Translations under genes and position numbers: made by a program
NCBI GenBank assembly: GCA_964619535.1
Contig: CAZUEX010000003.1
Span: 186,001 to 250,000, forward strand
Reading direction: 5' to 3'
DNA from: Leptonema sp964619535
GTDB lineage: Bacteria > Spirochaetota > Leptospiria > Leptospirales > Leptonemataceae
DNA: 64,000 nucleotides
Notes under the pieces: generated by a model
Seen by the model: the letters and a program-made list of their open reading frames with translations, nothing else
Databases searched by the model: none
What the model was told of the DNA's origin: nothing
Shown: in pieces, positions 8,761 to 17,621 of the stretch
Position numbering within the stretch: position 1 is the stretch's first letter
Layout of the letters: each line of letters begins with the position of its first letter

Positions 8761-9075
8761 ATGGGACTGCATGAGATTATTATGCTGGTCACGGTATTCG
8801 TGATCTCGGTCTTTCTGGGCTTTGAACTGATTTCGAAGGTTCCGCCCACATTGCATACACCGCTTATGTCGGGTTCAAATGCAATCTCCGGCATCACCAT
8901 CGTTGGTGCCCTTGTTTCAGCTGGGTCAGGTGGACCGAATCTTGTTTCGATTCTGGGTTATGAAACAAGTACGTCAGCCATTCTCGGCTTTGTGGCGATT
9001 GTCTTTGCGACAATCAACGTTGTCGGCGGCTACCTGGTCACCGATCGAATGACACGCATGTTTAAGAAGAAGTGA
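8761..9075 (+). CDS. pntAB: NAD(P) transhydrogenase alpha subunit, part 2 (membrane segment)
   Basis: This 104-residue membrane protein has about three helices: IIMLVTVFVISVFLGFELI, a central one through ISGITIVGALVSAG, and GFVAIVFATINVVGGYLVT. The signature KVPPTLHTPLMSGSNAISGI after the first helix is diagnostic of PntAB, part of proton-conducting domain II in the inner membrane. It sits between pntAA and pntB with short gaps, and an AGGAG box precedes its ATG. Confidence 0.95.
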   Translation: MGLHEIIMLVTVFVISVFLGFELISKVPPTLHTPLMSGSNAISGITIVGALVSAGSGGPNLVSILGYETSTSAILGFVAIVFATINVVGGYLVTDRMTRMFKKK

Positions 9076-9088
9076 GGATAACCCTTTC

Positions 9089-10519
9089 ATGGAAACAAAA
9101 GAGCTATTGATTCTTGCCTATCTGGTTGCCTCTATTCTCTTCATCGTTGGCATCAAACAGCTGAGCAAGGTAAAGACAGCCCGTCAGGCAAATGGTCTGT
9201 CTGCCCTGGGTATGCTGATCGCCATCGTAGCGACGCTATTTGATCAGGAAATCCTGTCTTATGAAATGATAGCCGTCGGCCTTATTGTCGGTGCTCTGAT
9301 TGGCCTCGTGCTTGCATTGAAGGTGCAGATGACGGGCATGCCTCAGATGGTGGCATTGTTGAACGGTTTTGGTGGTGCTGCTTCGTTGCTTGTTGCTTCG
9401 GGGGACTTTTACAGCTCCGGTGGTGATTCGGAGCCCTTTATTGCAACGACCGTTTTTCTTTCGGTGCTGATCGGTGGCGTTACGTTTACCGGATCACTCA
9501 TAGCCTTCGGAAAGCTGCAGGGCATCGTTACCGAGAAGAGTGTGATGTATCCCGGCCAGCATGCCGTAAACGGTCTTCTGATCCTGCTTGCGATCGGTGC
9601 CGGTATCTTCATCGCTCTGCCGCCTATCGATAGCTACAGTGCCCTGGATGCAGTGGGACTGTCCGCTCTGGCCGGTTTTACAATGCTTGAGATTCTGATC
9701 GTCCTGGCACTCATCCTCGGCGTGCTGCTGGTAATACCGATCGGTGGCGCAGACATGCCTGTTGTGATCTCGTTGCTGAACTCCTATTCCGGTATTGCAG
9801 CGGCCATGACTGGCTTCGTTCTCAGCAACACGGTTCTGATTATTACAGGATCCCTCGTCGGTGCCTCCGGTATCATCCTTACGCAGATTATGTGTAAGTC
9901 GATGAACCGCTCCCTGATGAACGTTCTTCTTGGAGGCTTTGGCCAGACTGCAGGCAAAGGTCCAGCCGGTCCGCAATCCGATATCGTGGTGAAAGAGATC
10001 GGTACCGAAGAAGCGGCCATGCTGTTTGATGGTGCTTCCAGTGTGATTATCGTTCCCGGTTACGGCATGGCCGTTGCCCAGGCGCAGCACGTTGTGCGTG
10101 AACTCAGTGAGCTGCTGTCCGCTCGTGGCACAGAGGTTCGCTTTGCCATCCACCCTGTTGCCGGCCGTATGCCGGGACATATGAACGTTCTTCTTGCCGA
10201 AGCCAACGTTCCTTACGAGAAGCTGCTTGAAATGGACCAGATTAACGATGATTTCTCGAATACGGATGTGGCGCTGATCATCGGTGCAAACGACGTAACG
10301 AACCCGGCTGCCCGACACGATCAAAGCAGTCCGATTTACGGCATGCCCATCCTGAACGTGGACAAGGCTCGCACGGTGGTCGTGATCAAGCGGAGCTTGA
10401 AACCGGGATATGCCGGTATCGATAACGAGCTCTATGGCTATCCGAACTGTTTGATGTATTTTGGAGATGCCAAGGATGCAATCTCGAAGCTCATTACCGA
10501 GCTGAAAGAGAATGCATAA
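9089..10519 (+). CDS. pntB: NAD(P) transhydrogenase beta subunit
   Basis: This 476-residue protein has an N-terminal half of multiple membrane helices (rest of domain II, with GGAASLLVASGDF and MYPGQHAVNGLLILLAIG) and a C-terminal soluble NADP(H)-binding domain III. Domain III shows VPGYGMAVAQAQHVVREL, GRMPGHMNVLLAEANVPY and VIKRSLKPGYAGIDNELY, all typical of PntB. With pntAA and pntAB it makes the complete enzyme, likely supplying NADPH for biosynthesis. The operon ends in the strong hairpin just downstream. Confidence 0.96.
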   Translation: METKELLILAYLVASILFIVGIKQLSKVKTARQANGLSALGMLIAIVATLFDQEILSYEMIAVGLIVGALIGLVLALKVQMTGMPQMVALLNGFGGAASLLVASGDFYSSGGDSEPFIATTVFLSVLIGGVTFTGSLIAFGKLQGIVTEKSVMYPGQHAVNGLLILLAIGAGIFIALPPIDSYSALDAVGLSALAGFTMLEILIVLALILGVLLVIPIGGADMPVVISLLNSYSGIAAAMTGFVLSNTVLIITGSLVGASGIILTQIMCKSMNRSLMNVLLGGFGQTAGKGPAGPQSDIVVKEIGTEEAAMLFDGASSVIIVPGYGMAVAQAQHVVRELSELLSARGTEVRFAIHPVAGRMPGHMNVLLAEANVPYEKLLEMDQINDDFSNTDVALIIGANDVTNPAARHDQSSPIYGMPILNVDKARTVVVIKRSLKPGYAGIDNELYGYPNCLMYFGDAKDAISKLITELKENA

Positions 10520-10535
10520 GCCGTAACGGCGGCAC

Positions 10536-10578
10536 AAAAAAAAAGGCCCTGCACTTCATGAGAAGGCAGGGCTTTTTT
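10536..10578. terminator. Bidirectional terminator between pntB and the convergent gene
   Basis: GCCCTGC and GCAGGGC form a 7-bp GC-rich stem with a 13-base loop. It is flanked by nine A residues on the left and six T residues on the right, so it can act for pntB and, on the other strand, for the gene ending at 10603. Confidence 0.9.
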
Positions 10579-10602
10579 ATGCTTCAGGCCACGGTGATTC
10601 TG

Positions 10603-11358
10603 TTACACTCGATCGGCGTAGATCAATCGGATCGTTCTGGTCTTGATCCACTCTTTGCCTTTTTTATCAAAGTAGGTGTACTGGTACAGTCTGCCGTTCT
10701 CATCGTAGTCATAGCGGCAGAGGTATGCAGAGTCCGGCAGGATTTTGGTCCTTTCTTTCAGGCGGCCGTCTTTATCGTAGGAGTAGGTAATCTGTTGCAG
10801 CGGTTTGCGCTGTTCGTCTGCCAGCTCCATCTTTATCGGTCGGCCTCTGTCATCGAGAAAGATGTGAAAGACGTCTGAGGACTTGTCGATGGTTTCACGG
10901 ACGGCGATTTTGTCACGCGTATAGGCATAGCTGCGCACGAACTGAAGCTCATCCCCTTTGTGAACGTCGATACGACTGACACGTCCCTTGAAATACTGAC
11001 GGGTCTTTGCAGAGAAGGCCTTTCCTGCGGCATCGAAGTACTCTTCTTTTACCGGCAGGCCGTCCTTGTAGGTGTAGCGGATCTCTCCCGTAAAGGTGTT
11101 CTTCTGGTTGTAGAAGGATTCACTGACAATGCGTCCGTTTTCGTTGTATCGGATCCGCGATGTTTCCAGGACCTTCCCCTTTTCGTCCATGGCGATGAGC
11201 ATGAGCGGACCTTTCAGTCCATCCTGCATCAGATAGGGGCTCAGGGGATTGGTAATGCCGGGCTCATAGCTAAAGGGATCGAACGGCTCCTTGGCAAGAG
11301 CAAGAAGGGCAGCAGGCGAAAAGAACAGGATCAGGAAAAGGCGCAGGCGTACAGTCAT
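10603..11358 (-). CDS. Exported protein with YD/RHS-like repeat strands
   Basis: This 251-residue protein has an N-terminal signal peptide (MTVRLRLFLILFFSPAALLALA). The remainder is a chain of beta-hairpin units resembling RHS/YD or toxin-type wrapping repeats: IRYNENGRIVSESFYN, IRYTYKDGLPVKEEYFDAAGKAF, ITYSYDKDGRLKERTKI and YDYDENGRLYQYTYFDKKGK. The pattern Y-x-Y-(D)-x-x-G-R-L is clear. Such repeats form extended sheets, and there is no toxin domain here. I infer a periplasmic or surface protein of unknown role. It converges on pntB and shares its terminator. Confidence 0.65.
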   Translation of the reverse strand: MTVRLRLFLILFFSPAALLALAKEPFDPFSYEPGITNPLSPYLMQDGLKGPLMLIAMDEKGKVLETSRIRYNENGRIVSESFYNQKNTFTGEIRYTYKDGLPVKEEYFDAAGKAFSAKTRQYFKGRVSRIDVHKGDELQFVRSYAYTRDKIAVRETIDKSSDVFHIFLDDRGRPIKMELADEQRKPLQQITYSYDKDGRLKERTKILPDSAYLCRYDYDENGRLYQYTYFDKKGKEWIKTRTIRLIYADRV

Positions 11359-11406
11359 GGCCCTACGATTCTCGGCAGGTTTTCCTGATCGCTTAATGCT
11401 GGAATG

Positions 11407-12120
11407 TCAGTCGCGCTCGCCGATGGGACGGGCATCAGAATCCCTTTTGCTACGGAATCGGTCGCTAAAGGGAATCTCAAGCCTGGCAATCGTCTGGTCC
11501 CCCTGAATCAGAATGCGGAAATAGGACGGATCGATGCCCTCTCCCTTCAGCAGGATGACAATAAGGGCCAGGCCCAGTCCGGCGCCCTCTGTATCATCAG
11601 ACATCGCCTGGTCCATGTAGAATTCTGCCAGGTCGTTATAGCCCATGGCCTTCTTGAGCTTGTCGCGCATGAGCGTTTCTTCGGCTGGAATAATGGCGGT
11701 GTTGTTCACGACCTCGATGCGGATGCCTTCTTTATCAAATTCGAAGTCGATCATGCAGTACAGACCGCGATCGCGGGCCTTTTTTCCGTATTCCAGGGCC
11801 ATCTGTTCGCTGAAGGCCTCTTTATAGAGGGCAATGCCCTTATGATATTGAGCCTCGTCGTTCAGGTCCAGACCCTGTTCTTCGAAAAAGATGCGCTTTT
11901 GGTTGGCCTTGCAGCCGTTGATCACGAGCTCTTTCAGGATTGTGTACAGCGTGTGGATGAGACGCTCATGATCGGTTTTGCGCAGGATGGACTCAAGCGA
12001 GAACATGATGTGTTTTTCCACCAGCTCGGTCATCCTGTGCGTTTTGAGGATGAGATAGCGTCCTTGATTGACGGCTCCTTCAATATTGCGATTGATGCGT
12101 TCGACCTGTTGCGTTACCAT
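11407..12120 (-). CDS. Histidine-kinase-like ATPase-domain protein
   Basis: This 237-residue soluble protein has a GHKL-type ATPase fold. The N-box-like motif is KELVINGCKAN around residues 68-78, an acidic strand follows (IRIEVVNNTAII), and a G-box-like GAGLGLALIVILLKGEG sits near residue 185. No histidine-phosphoacceptor domain, REC or membrane segment is visible, so it may be a sensor-less regulatory ATPase of the anti-sigma or SpoIIAB-like type, or a partner for a separate phosphotransfer protein. It diverges from the SixA phosphatase across about 130 bases, which is suggestive but not proof of a shared phosphorelay. Confidence 0.6.
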   Translation of the reverse strand: MVTQQVERINRNIEGAVNQGRYLILKTHRMTELVEKHIMFSLESILRKTDHERLIHTLYTILKELVINGCKANQKRIFFEEQGLDLNDEAQYHKGIALYKEAFSEQMALEYGKKARDRGLYCMIDFEFDKEGIRIEVVNNTAIIPAEETLMRDKLKKAMGYNDLAEFYMDQAMSDDTEGAGLGLALIVILLKGEGIDPSYFRILIQGDQTIARLEIPFSDRFRSKRDSDARPIGERD

Positions 12121-12251
12121 ATCGGACCACTGTAGGATTTTGCTGTTGACTTTAAACGTTCGGGGAATGAAGGCAATACTTTTTAAGGCTTTCTTACAGG
12201 GTGGATCGGGTATTTTCCGACACGGGGATCTTTTTCCGGAGATTTAATTCC

Positions 12252-12713
12252 ATGAAACTGGTTTTAATGCGCCATGCTGAGGCGGTTGACAAGGCAGAAA
12301 ACGGTGAGCGTCCACTGACGGCCAAAGGATTGCGCGACGCAGAAAAGATGGCAAAGCTATTGCGTCTTACGGGCTGGGAATGGTCAGAGGTGCGGTGCAG
12401 TCCTGTGTTGCGGGCCCGGCAGACGGCAGAGCATACCGCTCCGATGCTGCATGCGCCGTATCGCACCGATCCCATTTTACAGCCCGGTGTAACGCCCGAG
12501 CAATTCCTGGAGTCTGTAGGGGACGGATATCAGTCCTCTGCACAGCTGTGCGTCTTCCATATGCCGGACATTGCCTATGTGGCGTCGCATATCCTGGGGG
12601 TCGACAGCTCTCGCTTCTTTTTCTCACCGGGGAGCGTGCTGGCCATCAATATGGCCGTTCGCAGAAGCGACTGCATGCAGATCTTTCAGTACCAGCCCGA
12701 TTTTATTGGCTGA
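12252..12713 (+). CDS. sixA: SixA-type phosphohistidine phosphatase (histidine phosphatase superfamily)
   Basis: This 153-residue protein has the catalytic LMRHAEAVDKAENGERPLTAKGLRDAEKMA (RHG-type motif, here R-H-A). It continues with CSPVLRARQTAE (second Arg) and CVFHMPDIAYVASHIL (second catalytic His). E. coli SixA dephosphorylates a His-phosphotransfer domain, and homologues act on phosphohistidine or small phosphoesters. I start at ATG 12252, preceded by GGAG and matching the family start MKLVLMRHAE, rather than the GTG frame at 12201. The 3' end overlaps the convergent glycosyltransferase by 11 bases. Confidence 0.82.
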   Translation: MKLVLMRHAEAVDKAENGERPLTAKGLRDAEKMAKLLRLTGWEWSEVRCSPVLRARQTAEHTAPMLHAPYRTDPILQPGVTPEQFLESVGDGYQSSAQLCVFHMPDIAYVASHILGVDSSRFFFSPGSVLAINMAVRRSDCMQIFQYQPDFIG

Positions 12714-13797
12714 CGGCGACGATCTGCTGCAGGCGACTCTGCAGGCGTTCAAACGAGTAATGCTTTCGGTACAGCGCAGGCGTGTCACCGGCCGAAGCGC
12801 TGTTTATGTCGAGGACTTCCCGGCTCAGCCTTGTGAAAAACCGAGCCCGGTTCAGGGATGTTTCATGAAACACAGGGCTGTCGGGTAAGGCCATGGGCAG
12901 GTTGAAAGCAAGCGCTTCTACTACGGGAACACAGAAGCCTTCATGTAAAGAGGCCGTAACGAACAGATCGGAGTTGCGATACAGTGTTGCCAGCTCCGCC
13001 ACGGTGGTGCTATGAAAAAAACGTACCTGCACACGGCTGCAACGGGCAGCCGTTCGCCGAACAAGGCGGTTATACGACGGAAAGGCCTCTGAGAAGGCCC
13101 CGGCAATAAGGAGTGTCGGACCGTCTGCAATGTTACGGCTCTGTCCGCCACGAAACAGACGCTCGAACCAGGGCCTGGGCCCGGCGCTGTCCGCGAAGGC
13201 CGCATCTACTTCAGAGATCAGCGTATGAACGTTCTTATGCGGAGAGATCCTTCCCACGAATAGAAGGCGTGGCCGGTTCAACGCTTGCAGTTGATCTGCA
13301 AGGGCGGGTTCGGCAGGACTGGAAAGCAGCAGATCGGTCTGAGAAAAGGGGGGAAGCACTTCCGTTGCCGGATGGAGTCCGGTCAGGGCAACGTAGTCGC
13401 CGGCATTTTCATGCGAATCTGCAAGCAAAAGGTTGGGTACTGCAAGGTGTTGCAGTCGTTTTCGCCCTGCCTCGCAGATGCGCGCCACGGCTCTGCTATA
13501 GGGCCTGATGAGGTGCGGTGGTGTAACGTTGTGGTAACGCAGGATGCGCCTGCCGGTAAAGGCATTGTAGATCTGGTCGCCCAGATCCCAGGCGACGGCA
13601 TAGTGATAGATGAGAAGGTCGTCGTCCGGCAAATGCCTGAAATAGGTTTCTGCTGGAACGGTGTCGATGTCAGCAGCACCGTTTGCACAGACGATGGTAA
13701 CCTGATGCAGAGGACGCAAAGCCTCTGCCATTCCGAGAACATCGTTCCCTACTCCATCTCCGGGGAATAGATCAGGAACCAGTAAAGCGATCTTCAG
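12703..13797 (-). CDS. GT-B family glycosyltransferase (GT4-like), probable CTG start
   Basis: The first ATG (13731) would remove the first strand of the fold. The frame continues upstream to LKIALLVPDLFPGDGVGNDVLG, a typical GT-B N-terminus, beginning at a CTG (13797). That CTG overlaps the previous stop as CTGA and is preceded at about 5 bases by GGGAGAGG. The 364-residue product shows LLFVGRISPHKNVHTLI, the nucleotide-sugar region, and EGFCVPVVEALAFNLPM (the E-x7-E motif of retaining GT4 enzymes). Sugar and acceptor are unknown; envelope polysaccharide or lipid glycosylation is likely. It is coupled to the small gene upstream. Confidence 0.78.
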   Translation of the reverse strand: MKIALLVPDLFPGDGVGNDVLGMAEALRPLHQVTIVCANGAADIDTVPAETYFRHLPDDDLLIYHYAVAWDLGDQIYNAFTGRRILRYHNVTPPHLIRPYSRAVARICEAGRKRLQHLAVPNLLLADSHENAGDYVALTGLHPATEVLPPFSQTDLLLSSPAEPALADQLQALNRPRLLFVGRISPHKNVHTLISEVDAAFADSAGPRPWFERLFRGGQSRNIADGPTLLIAGAFSEAFPSYNRLVRRTAARCSRVQVRFFHSTTVAELATLYRNSDLFVTASLHEGFCVPVVEALAFNLPMALPDSPVFHETSLNRARFFTRLSREVLDINSASAGDTPALYRKHYSFERLQSRLQQIVAVSQ

Positions 13798-14081
13798 CTC
13801 AGCCTCTCCCTTCGAAATGTAGATGGGTAGTCGATTATCAGCAGAGGCTCACCCGAATGTACGTCACGATCGAAATAAACGATCTTTGACTGAAAGGAGC
13901 CGCGATAGCGTCCCTGGATAACTTCTCCGTTTACCATGTTATCCTGACGGAAAGAGACAGAGGGAAGATCCTTCTGCAAACGCAGCAAGATTCGATTCGA
14001 TGTTTCAGCAAGCACTCTTCCCCTGACGGAAACGCCGCGGGTAATCAGGAATACCTCGTCGTCGGGCTTTAGAAGCGGCAT
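13794..14081 (-). CDS. Small conserved-looking protein of unknown function
   Basis: This 95-residue, mostly beta-strand protein (EVFLITRGVSVRGRVLAET, ILLRLQKDL, KIVYFDRDVHSGEPLLIIDY) has no signal peptide or membrane helix. It could be a small PilZ- or Sm-like barrel, but no diagnostic motif is present. It is coupled to the glycosyltransferase: its TGA overlaps that gene's CTG start and its last codons hold that gene's ribosome-binding site. It diverges from argG. Confidence 0.55.
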   Translation of the reverse strand: MPLLKPDDEVFLITRGVSVRGRVLAETSNRILLRLQKDLPSVSFRQDNMVNGEVIQGRYRGSFQSKIVYFDRDVHSGEPLLIIDYPSTFRRERLS

Positions 14082-14215
14082 GTTGCATGGTGCTTCTAAA
14101 GCGGAGGCCTGTCAACGAGTATACAATGGCCTGAAGTGTCTGGCCACTGCAGGCCGTTGCATTGAAAGAGGTGAATAGTGCTCGACAGCTCCATGCTTCT
14201 TTCCGGTATTGAAAC

Positions 14216-15499
14216 ATGGCAGCCATTCTCAAGCAAACACCTCCAGCCGGTACGAAAGTAGGCCTTGCCTTTTCAGGCGGTCTTGATACGCGAACGGCCG
14301 TAGCCTGGATGAATGAGAAGGGGCTGGAAGTGTATTGCTACACGGCCGACCTCGGTCAGCCTGACGAAAAGGATCCAGCGGAGATCCCACCACAGGCTAC
14401 CGATCATGGAGCCAGAAAAGCTGTATTGCTCGATTGTCGTGAATCCCTGGCCATTGAAGGCCTGATTGCCCTGCAATGTGGTGCCTTTCATATCGTATCG
14501 GGCGGGCTGAAGTACTTCAATACCACACCTCTTGGTCGGGTCGTTACGTCGGTAGCCATTGTCAAAGAGATGCAGAAGGATGGTGTGAACGTCTTTGGTG
14601 ATGGTTCAACGCATCGCGGCAATGATATTCAACGCTTTTATCGCTACGGACGCCTCTGCAATCCTGATCTGAAAATCTACAAACCCTGGCTTGATACTGC
14701 CTTTGTACAGGCCTTTGGTGGTCGCACCGAGATGGCCGAGTATCTGCAGAAGATCGGTAAGCCATATCGATCCTCCGTAGAAAAGGCATACAGTACCGAC
14801 TCCAACATGCTTGGCGCCACCCATGAAGCAAAGGACCTGGAGTATCTGGATCGGTCGATGATGATCGTAGAACCGATTATGGGCATTGCCAGCTGGGATG
14901 AATCGGTGGCCGTTGATGCAGAAGATGTTGTAATCGATTTCGAAGCAGGCTTGCCGGTGCGCCTGAACGGTCAGAGCTTTGCACATCGTTATGAGCTCAT
15001 TCTCGAAGCAAATCGTATTGGCGGAAGGCATGGTCTTGGCATGTCTGATATGATCGAGAATCGGATCATTGAAGCGAAGAGTCGGGGCATCTATGAGGCT
15101 CCTGGCATGGCCCTGCTCCATATTGCGTATGAAAGGCTGCTTCAATGCTTTCATAACGAGAACACCCTGGACCTGTATTTTGAGCAGGGGCGCCGTCTGG
15201 GACGCCTTCTTTATGAGGGTCGGTGGTATGATCCCGAATCCCTTGCCTTGAAGAAGGCTCTTACCTCTGTCGTGGCTCGGCCGGTATCAGGAAGCGTTGT
15301 CATTCGTCTGCGGCGGGGCAATGATTTTACCATTGTAAGAACCGATGCCGATTCGGGCGTTTACAATGCGGAGGCCCTCTCTATGGAAAAGACGGATTCG
15401 CTTTTTACGCCTGAAGACCGTATCGGACAGCTTGAGGTTCTGTCCCTGAACCTGAACGATACGCGAACCGTTCGAAACCTGCTTGGCGAAGAGCTGTAA
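14216..15499 (+). CDS. argG: Argininosuccinate synthase
   Basis: This 427-residue enzyme has the P-loop LAFSGGLDTRTAVAWM (S-G-G-L-D-T), CYTADLGQPDE, TTPLGRVVTSVAIV, VFGDGSTHRGNDIQRF and YSTDSNMLGATHEAKDLE. It joins citrulline and aspartate with ATP to give argininosuccinate in arginine synthesis. The length and the GSTHRGND motif place it in the longer E. coli-like subgroup rather than the roughly 400-residue group. The start is ATG 14216; the antisense frame over its 5' end has no support. A clear terminator follows, so it is probably monocistronic. Confidence 0.94.
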   Translation: MAAILKQTPPAGTKVGLAFSGGLDTRTAVAWMNEKGLEVYCYTADLGQPDEKDPAEIPPQATDHGARKAVLLDCRESLAIEGLIALQCGAFHIVSGGLKYFNTTPLGRVVTSVAIVKEMQKDGVNVFGDGSTHRGNDIQRFYRYGRLCNPDLKIYKPWLDTAFVQAFGGRTEMAEYLQKIGKPYRSSVEKAYSTDSNMLGATHEAKDLEYLDRSMMIVEPIMGIASWDESVAVDAEDVVIDFEAGLPVRLNGQSFAHRYELILEANRIGGRHGLGMSDMIENRIIEAKSRGIYEAPGMALLHIAYERLLQCFHNENTLDLYFEQGRRLGRLLYEGRWYDPESLALKKALTSVVARPVSGSVVIRLRRGNDFTIVRTDADSGVYNAEALSMEKTDSLFTPEDRIGQLEVLSLNLNDTRTVRNLLGEEL

Positions 15500-15524
15500 G
15501 CTCAGTCGTTTCATCTCAGCATCC

Positions 15525-15557
15525 GAAAAAAGGCCCGCAGCGATGCGGGCTTTTTTT
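15525..15557 (+). terminator. Rho-independent terminator after argG
   Basis: GCCCGCA (from 15533) pairs with TGCGGGC (15544-15550) around a 4-base loop, with A residues upstream and seven T residues downstream. It is a textbook bidirectional-looking hairpin. Confidence 0.9.
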
Positions 15558-15642
15558 GTGTATTGGATCCAATCTTTACGCAGCTTACACAGTAAGGGAA
15601 AAGGTTGTGTATAAATGTACTTGTCGTGAATCAGGGAAATAG

Positions 15643-15671
15643 TTGACAGAAAGACAGAGAGTCTGTAGAAA
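15643..15671 (+). promoter_or_regulatory. Sigma-70-like promoter candidate for the beta-barrel gene at 15789
   Basis: TTGACA at 15643-15648 is a perfect -35 box. Exactly 17 bases later lies TAGAAA (4 of 6 matches to TATAAT). Transcription would start about 110 bases before the ATG at 15789, leaving a moderately long leader in the 289-base gap after argG. Confidence 0.5.
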
Positions 15672-15788
15672 GAGCCAAAGTCAGGACCACTATAGGTGTA
15701 GAGAGTGGAAACATGAGTGAGAAGAGAGGACCTGTGTGGTGCAGGGCATCAAGTTGTCATATTTCAATTTGTAAAATAGGAGATTCAA

Positions 15789-16796
15789 ATGAGAAGATGG
15801 ATGATTCTGGCTCTCCTGCCGGGGGTTTTTTTTACTGCGCAATTGCAAGCGCAAACCATTCGACTGGATTTCAACCTCTCGAGGGGGCTTCAGTTCGACG
15901 CAGGGCTCGAAGACCGTTTGGGCATGCAAGGAGTGATATCTCCCTTCTGGGGAGGGGTGTCTGGCAATGGTGGTTGGTCGACCGCTGAGGGCTTGACGTT
16001 TGGACCTGTTAGACTGGGCTATTTGCATGAGGTTGGTCCGGGAAGGATCTATCTCGGTGCCAGTTACAGCCAGTATAGCTACACGGGCGATTATGCGACT
16101 GTAGGTTCCTCCCTGTTCGGAAGCAGTGTAGGTACGGTTTCGATCGATAAGTACGAGTACACCTTGCTTGATTACGAGGCCGGTTACGAATTCAAACTGG
16201 ATAAAGTAACCCTGCTGCCAAAGATAGGCCGTCGTTCCTACGAGAAGAGTTACGAGGCCTCCGGGTTTGCTATGGGGGCTACCGGTGCATTCGTGACCAG
16301 CAACGACACCGTGAACGGAAATTCAAGCGGTCTGTATGGCGCTCTTGCCGTGGAATATGAGCTGGTGGATGGCCTTGGCCTGTACTTCGAAGGGGCAAAG
16401 TCTCTGGGAGCGATGACCGGTTCAGCAGACATAGCGCAGGGTAGTAATATCACGACAATCGGTTTGGGCAGTGCCGGTATGATGGGATTGTCGCGCATCG
16501 GCACTGCGGATCAGGAAGTGGAATTCACGACGATGAAGCTTGGCTTTAAGGTCCGTGCGGGTGATAATGTGACGGTCAGCATTGGCTTCCAGAAAGACAA
16601 TTTCAGCATCAGCTATCCGGGGCGTTTTGATGTTAACATTCTTGCGCAAAGTTCTGGCTCGTTTACTTCCGCTTCAACGTCCACGTCGGCGGATAACATC
16701 AACGATTGGATGGTTAGGCAGGCCCTGTGGGGTGGAAGTCAGGAAGATGCACGGACTGGCTTTTACTTCGGTATAACCAAGGATATCGATCTCTAA
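15789..16796 (+). CDS. Predicted outer-membrane beta-barrel protein
   Basis: This 335-residue protein has a signal peptide (MRRWMILALLPGVFFTAQLQAQ) and then alternating amphipathic strands rich in Gly, Tyr, Ser and Thr, such as RIYLGASYSQYSYTGDYATV, YEYTLLDYEAGYEFKLD, LYGALAVEYELVDGLGLYFEGA and DNVTVSIGFQKDNFSISY. It ends with a strand, TGFYFGITKDIDL. This is typical of barrel proteins of a diderm outer membrane, but I cannot assign it to a porin family. AGGAG lies 7 bases before the ATG, and a promoter candidate lies upstream. A second barrel-like gene follows at 18924. Confidence 0.7.
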   Translation: MRRWMILALLPGVFFTAQLQAQTIRLDFNLSRGLQFDAGLEDRLGMQGVISPFWGGVSGNGGWSTAEGLTFGPVRLGYLHEVGPGRIYLGASYSQYSYTGDYATVGSSLFGSSVGTVSIDKYEYTLLDYEAGYEFKLDKVTLLPKIGRRSYEKSYEASGFAMGATGAFVTSNDTVNGNSSGLYGALAVEYELVDGLGLYFEGAKSLGAMTGSADIAQGSNITTIGLGSAGMMGLSRIGTADQEVEFTTMKLGFKVRAGDNVTVSIGFQKDNFSISYPGRFDVNILAQSSGSFTSASTSTSADNINDWMVRQALWGGSQEDARTGFYFGITKDIDL

Positions 16797-16812
16797 GATG
16801 GGGTCCGTTAAG

Positions 16813-16840
16813 CCGGTGTGTCTGGTGGCACACCGGTTCT
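16813..16840. terminator. Hairpin between two convergent genes
   Basis: CCGGTGTG and CACACCGG form a perfect 8-bp stem around an 8-base loop, followed on the plus strand by the T-rich TTCTTC. There is no long T run, so termination strength is uncertain. Confidence 0.5.
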
Positions 16841-17536
16841 TCATGGGGTGGTCCGACGTGATTTCGGCATCGTCCGTCGACGCATAAAAAAGAACGTTCC
16901 ACCCGCTGCTGCCAGCAGGAAGGCGATGAGAGCCGAGGCAGCAAGAAGTCTTGTACGGTACTGTTTTTCCGTAATGGCCGGCCTGCTACCTTCCTCAAGC
17001 AGGATGCTCTGAAGCGTTAAGCGGAGCATTGCCTGAAGCATGGCATCACTGCGCTTGCTGTCCGTATTGGCCTTTTTTTGTATGGCAGGATCGGGGTAGG
17101 CTGCGATAAAATAGTTCAGATCTCGTGTGGCAAAGAAGAGATTTGCCGAAGTCAGTCGTGGTAGCGGATGATTGTTCCGGCTATACATCATGGCATGGAA
17201 TTTCTGAACGACAATGCCGTTTTCCTGAATCGTAGCCAGTTCCACTTCTATGGTAGAATCAGCGCTGAATGGCCGCAGCTCTTCCGGAGGCTGGAACGTA
17301 CGCATGGCATTGGGCTGGCATAGCACGGCCACAAAGACCCGGCTCTCTGGATTGTAGCCGAGGAAGGAATCGGGCTGGATTTCAACCGGTTGCAGGGTGT
17401 CGTGTAGCTGCAATTGCAGTCTGCACTGTTCGATGTGAGCAGCCTTGCCTTCGTAGGATTGCCTGGTATCGGGAGCACGAGCCTGTATCGAGAATGGCAG
17501 AAGGATCAGCAGAAGTGTGTAGTGCAACGGGCGCAT
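16841..17536 (-). CDS. Exported protein with a C-terminal membrane anchor, unknown function
   Basis: This 231-residue protein has an N-terminal signal peptide (MRPLHYTLLLILLPFSIQA). An extra-cytoplasmic domain spans about residues 20-190. A single C-terminal helix (LLAASALIAFLLAAAGGTFFFM) is followed by a basic tail (RRRTMPKSRRTTP), suggesting anchoring with the tail in the cytoplasm. I recognise no domain; the layout resembles TPM-type periplasmic proteins, but the diagnostic motifs are absent. It diverges from the sugar-dehydrogenase-like lipoprotein. Confidence 0.6.
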   Translation of the reverse strand: MRPLHYTLLLILLPFSIQARAPDTRQSYEGKAAHIEQCRLQLQLHDTLQPVEIQPDSFLGYNPESRVFVAVLCQPNAMRTFQPPEELRPFSADSTIEVELATIQENGIVVQKFHAMMYSRNNHPLPRLTSANLFFATRDLNYFIAAYPDPAIQKKANTDSKRSDAMLQAMLRLTLQSILLEEGSRPAITEKQYRTRLLAASALIAFLLAAAGGTFFFMRRRTMPKSRRTTP

Positions 17537-17621
17537 GGCAGCGTCCTGAATAGGAAACCTGCGATCTATCGCAAGGCAGAAAAAGGATGGCCAGAAATCG
17601 CTTCTGCACTATGGTTTGAGC

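Noticed and set aside
9494..10537. 347-codon minus-strand frame antisense to pntB
   Set aside because: pntB on the plus strand is unmistakable; the antisense translation is His/Asn/Gln-rich and lacks motifs.
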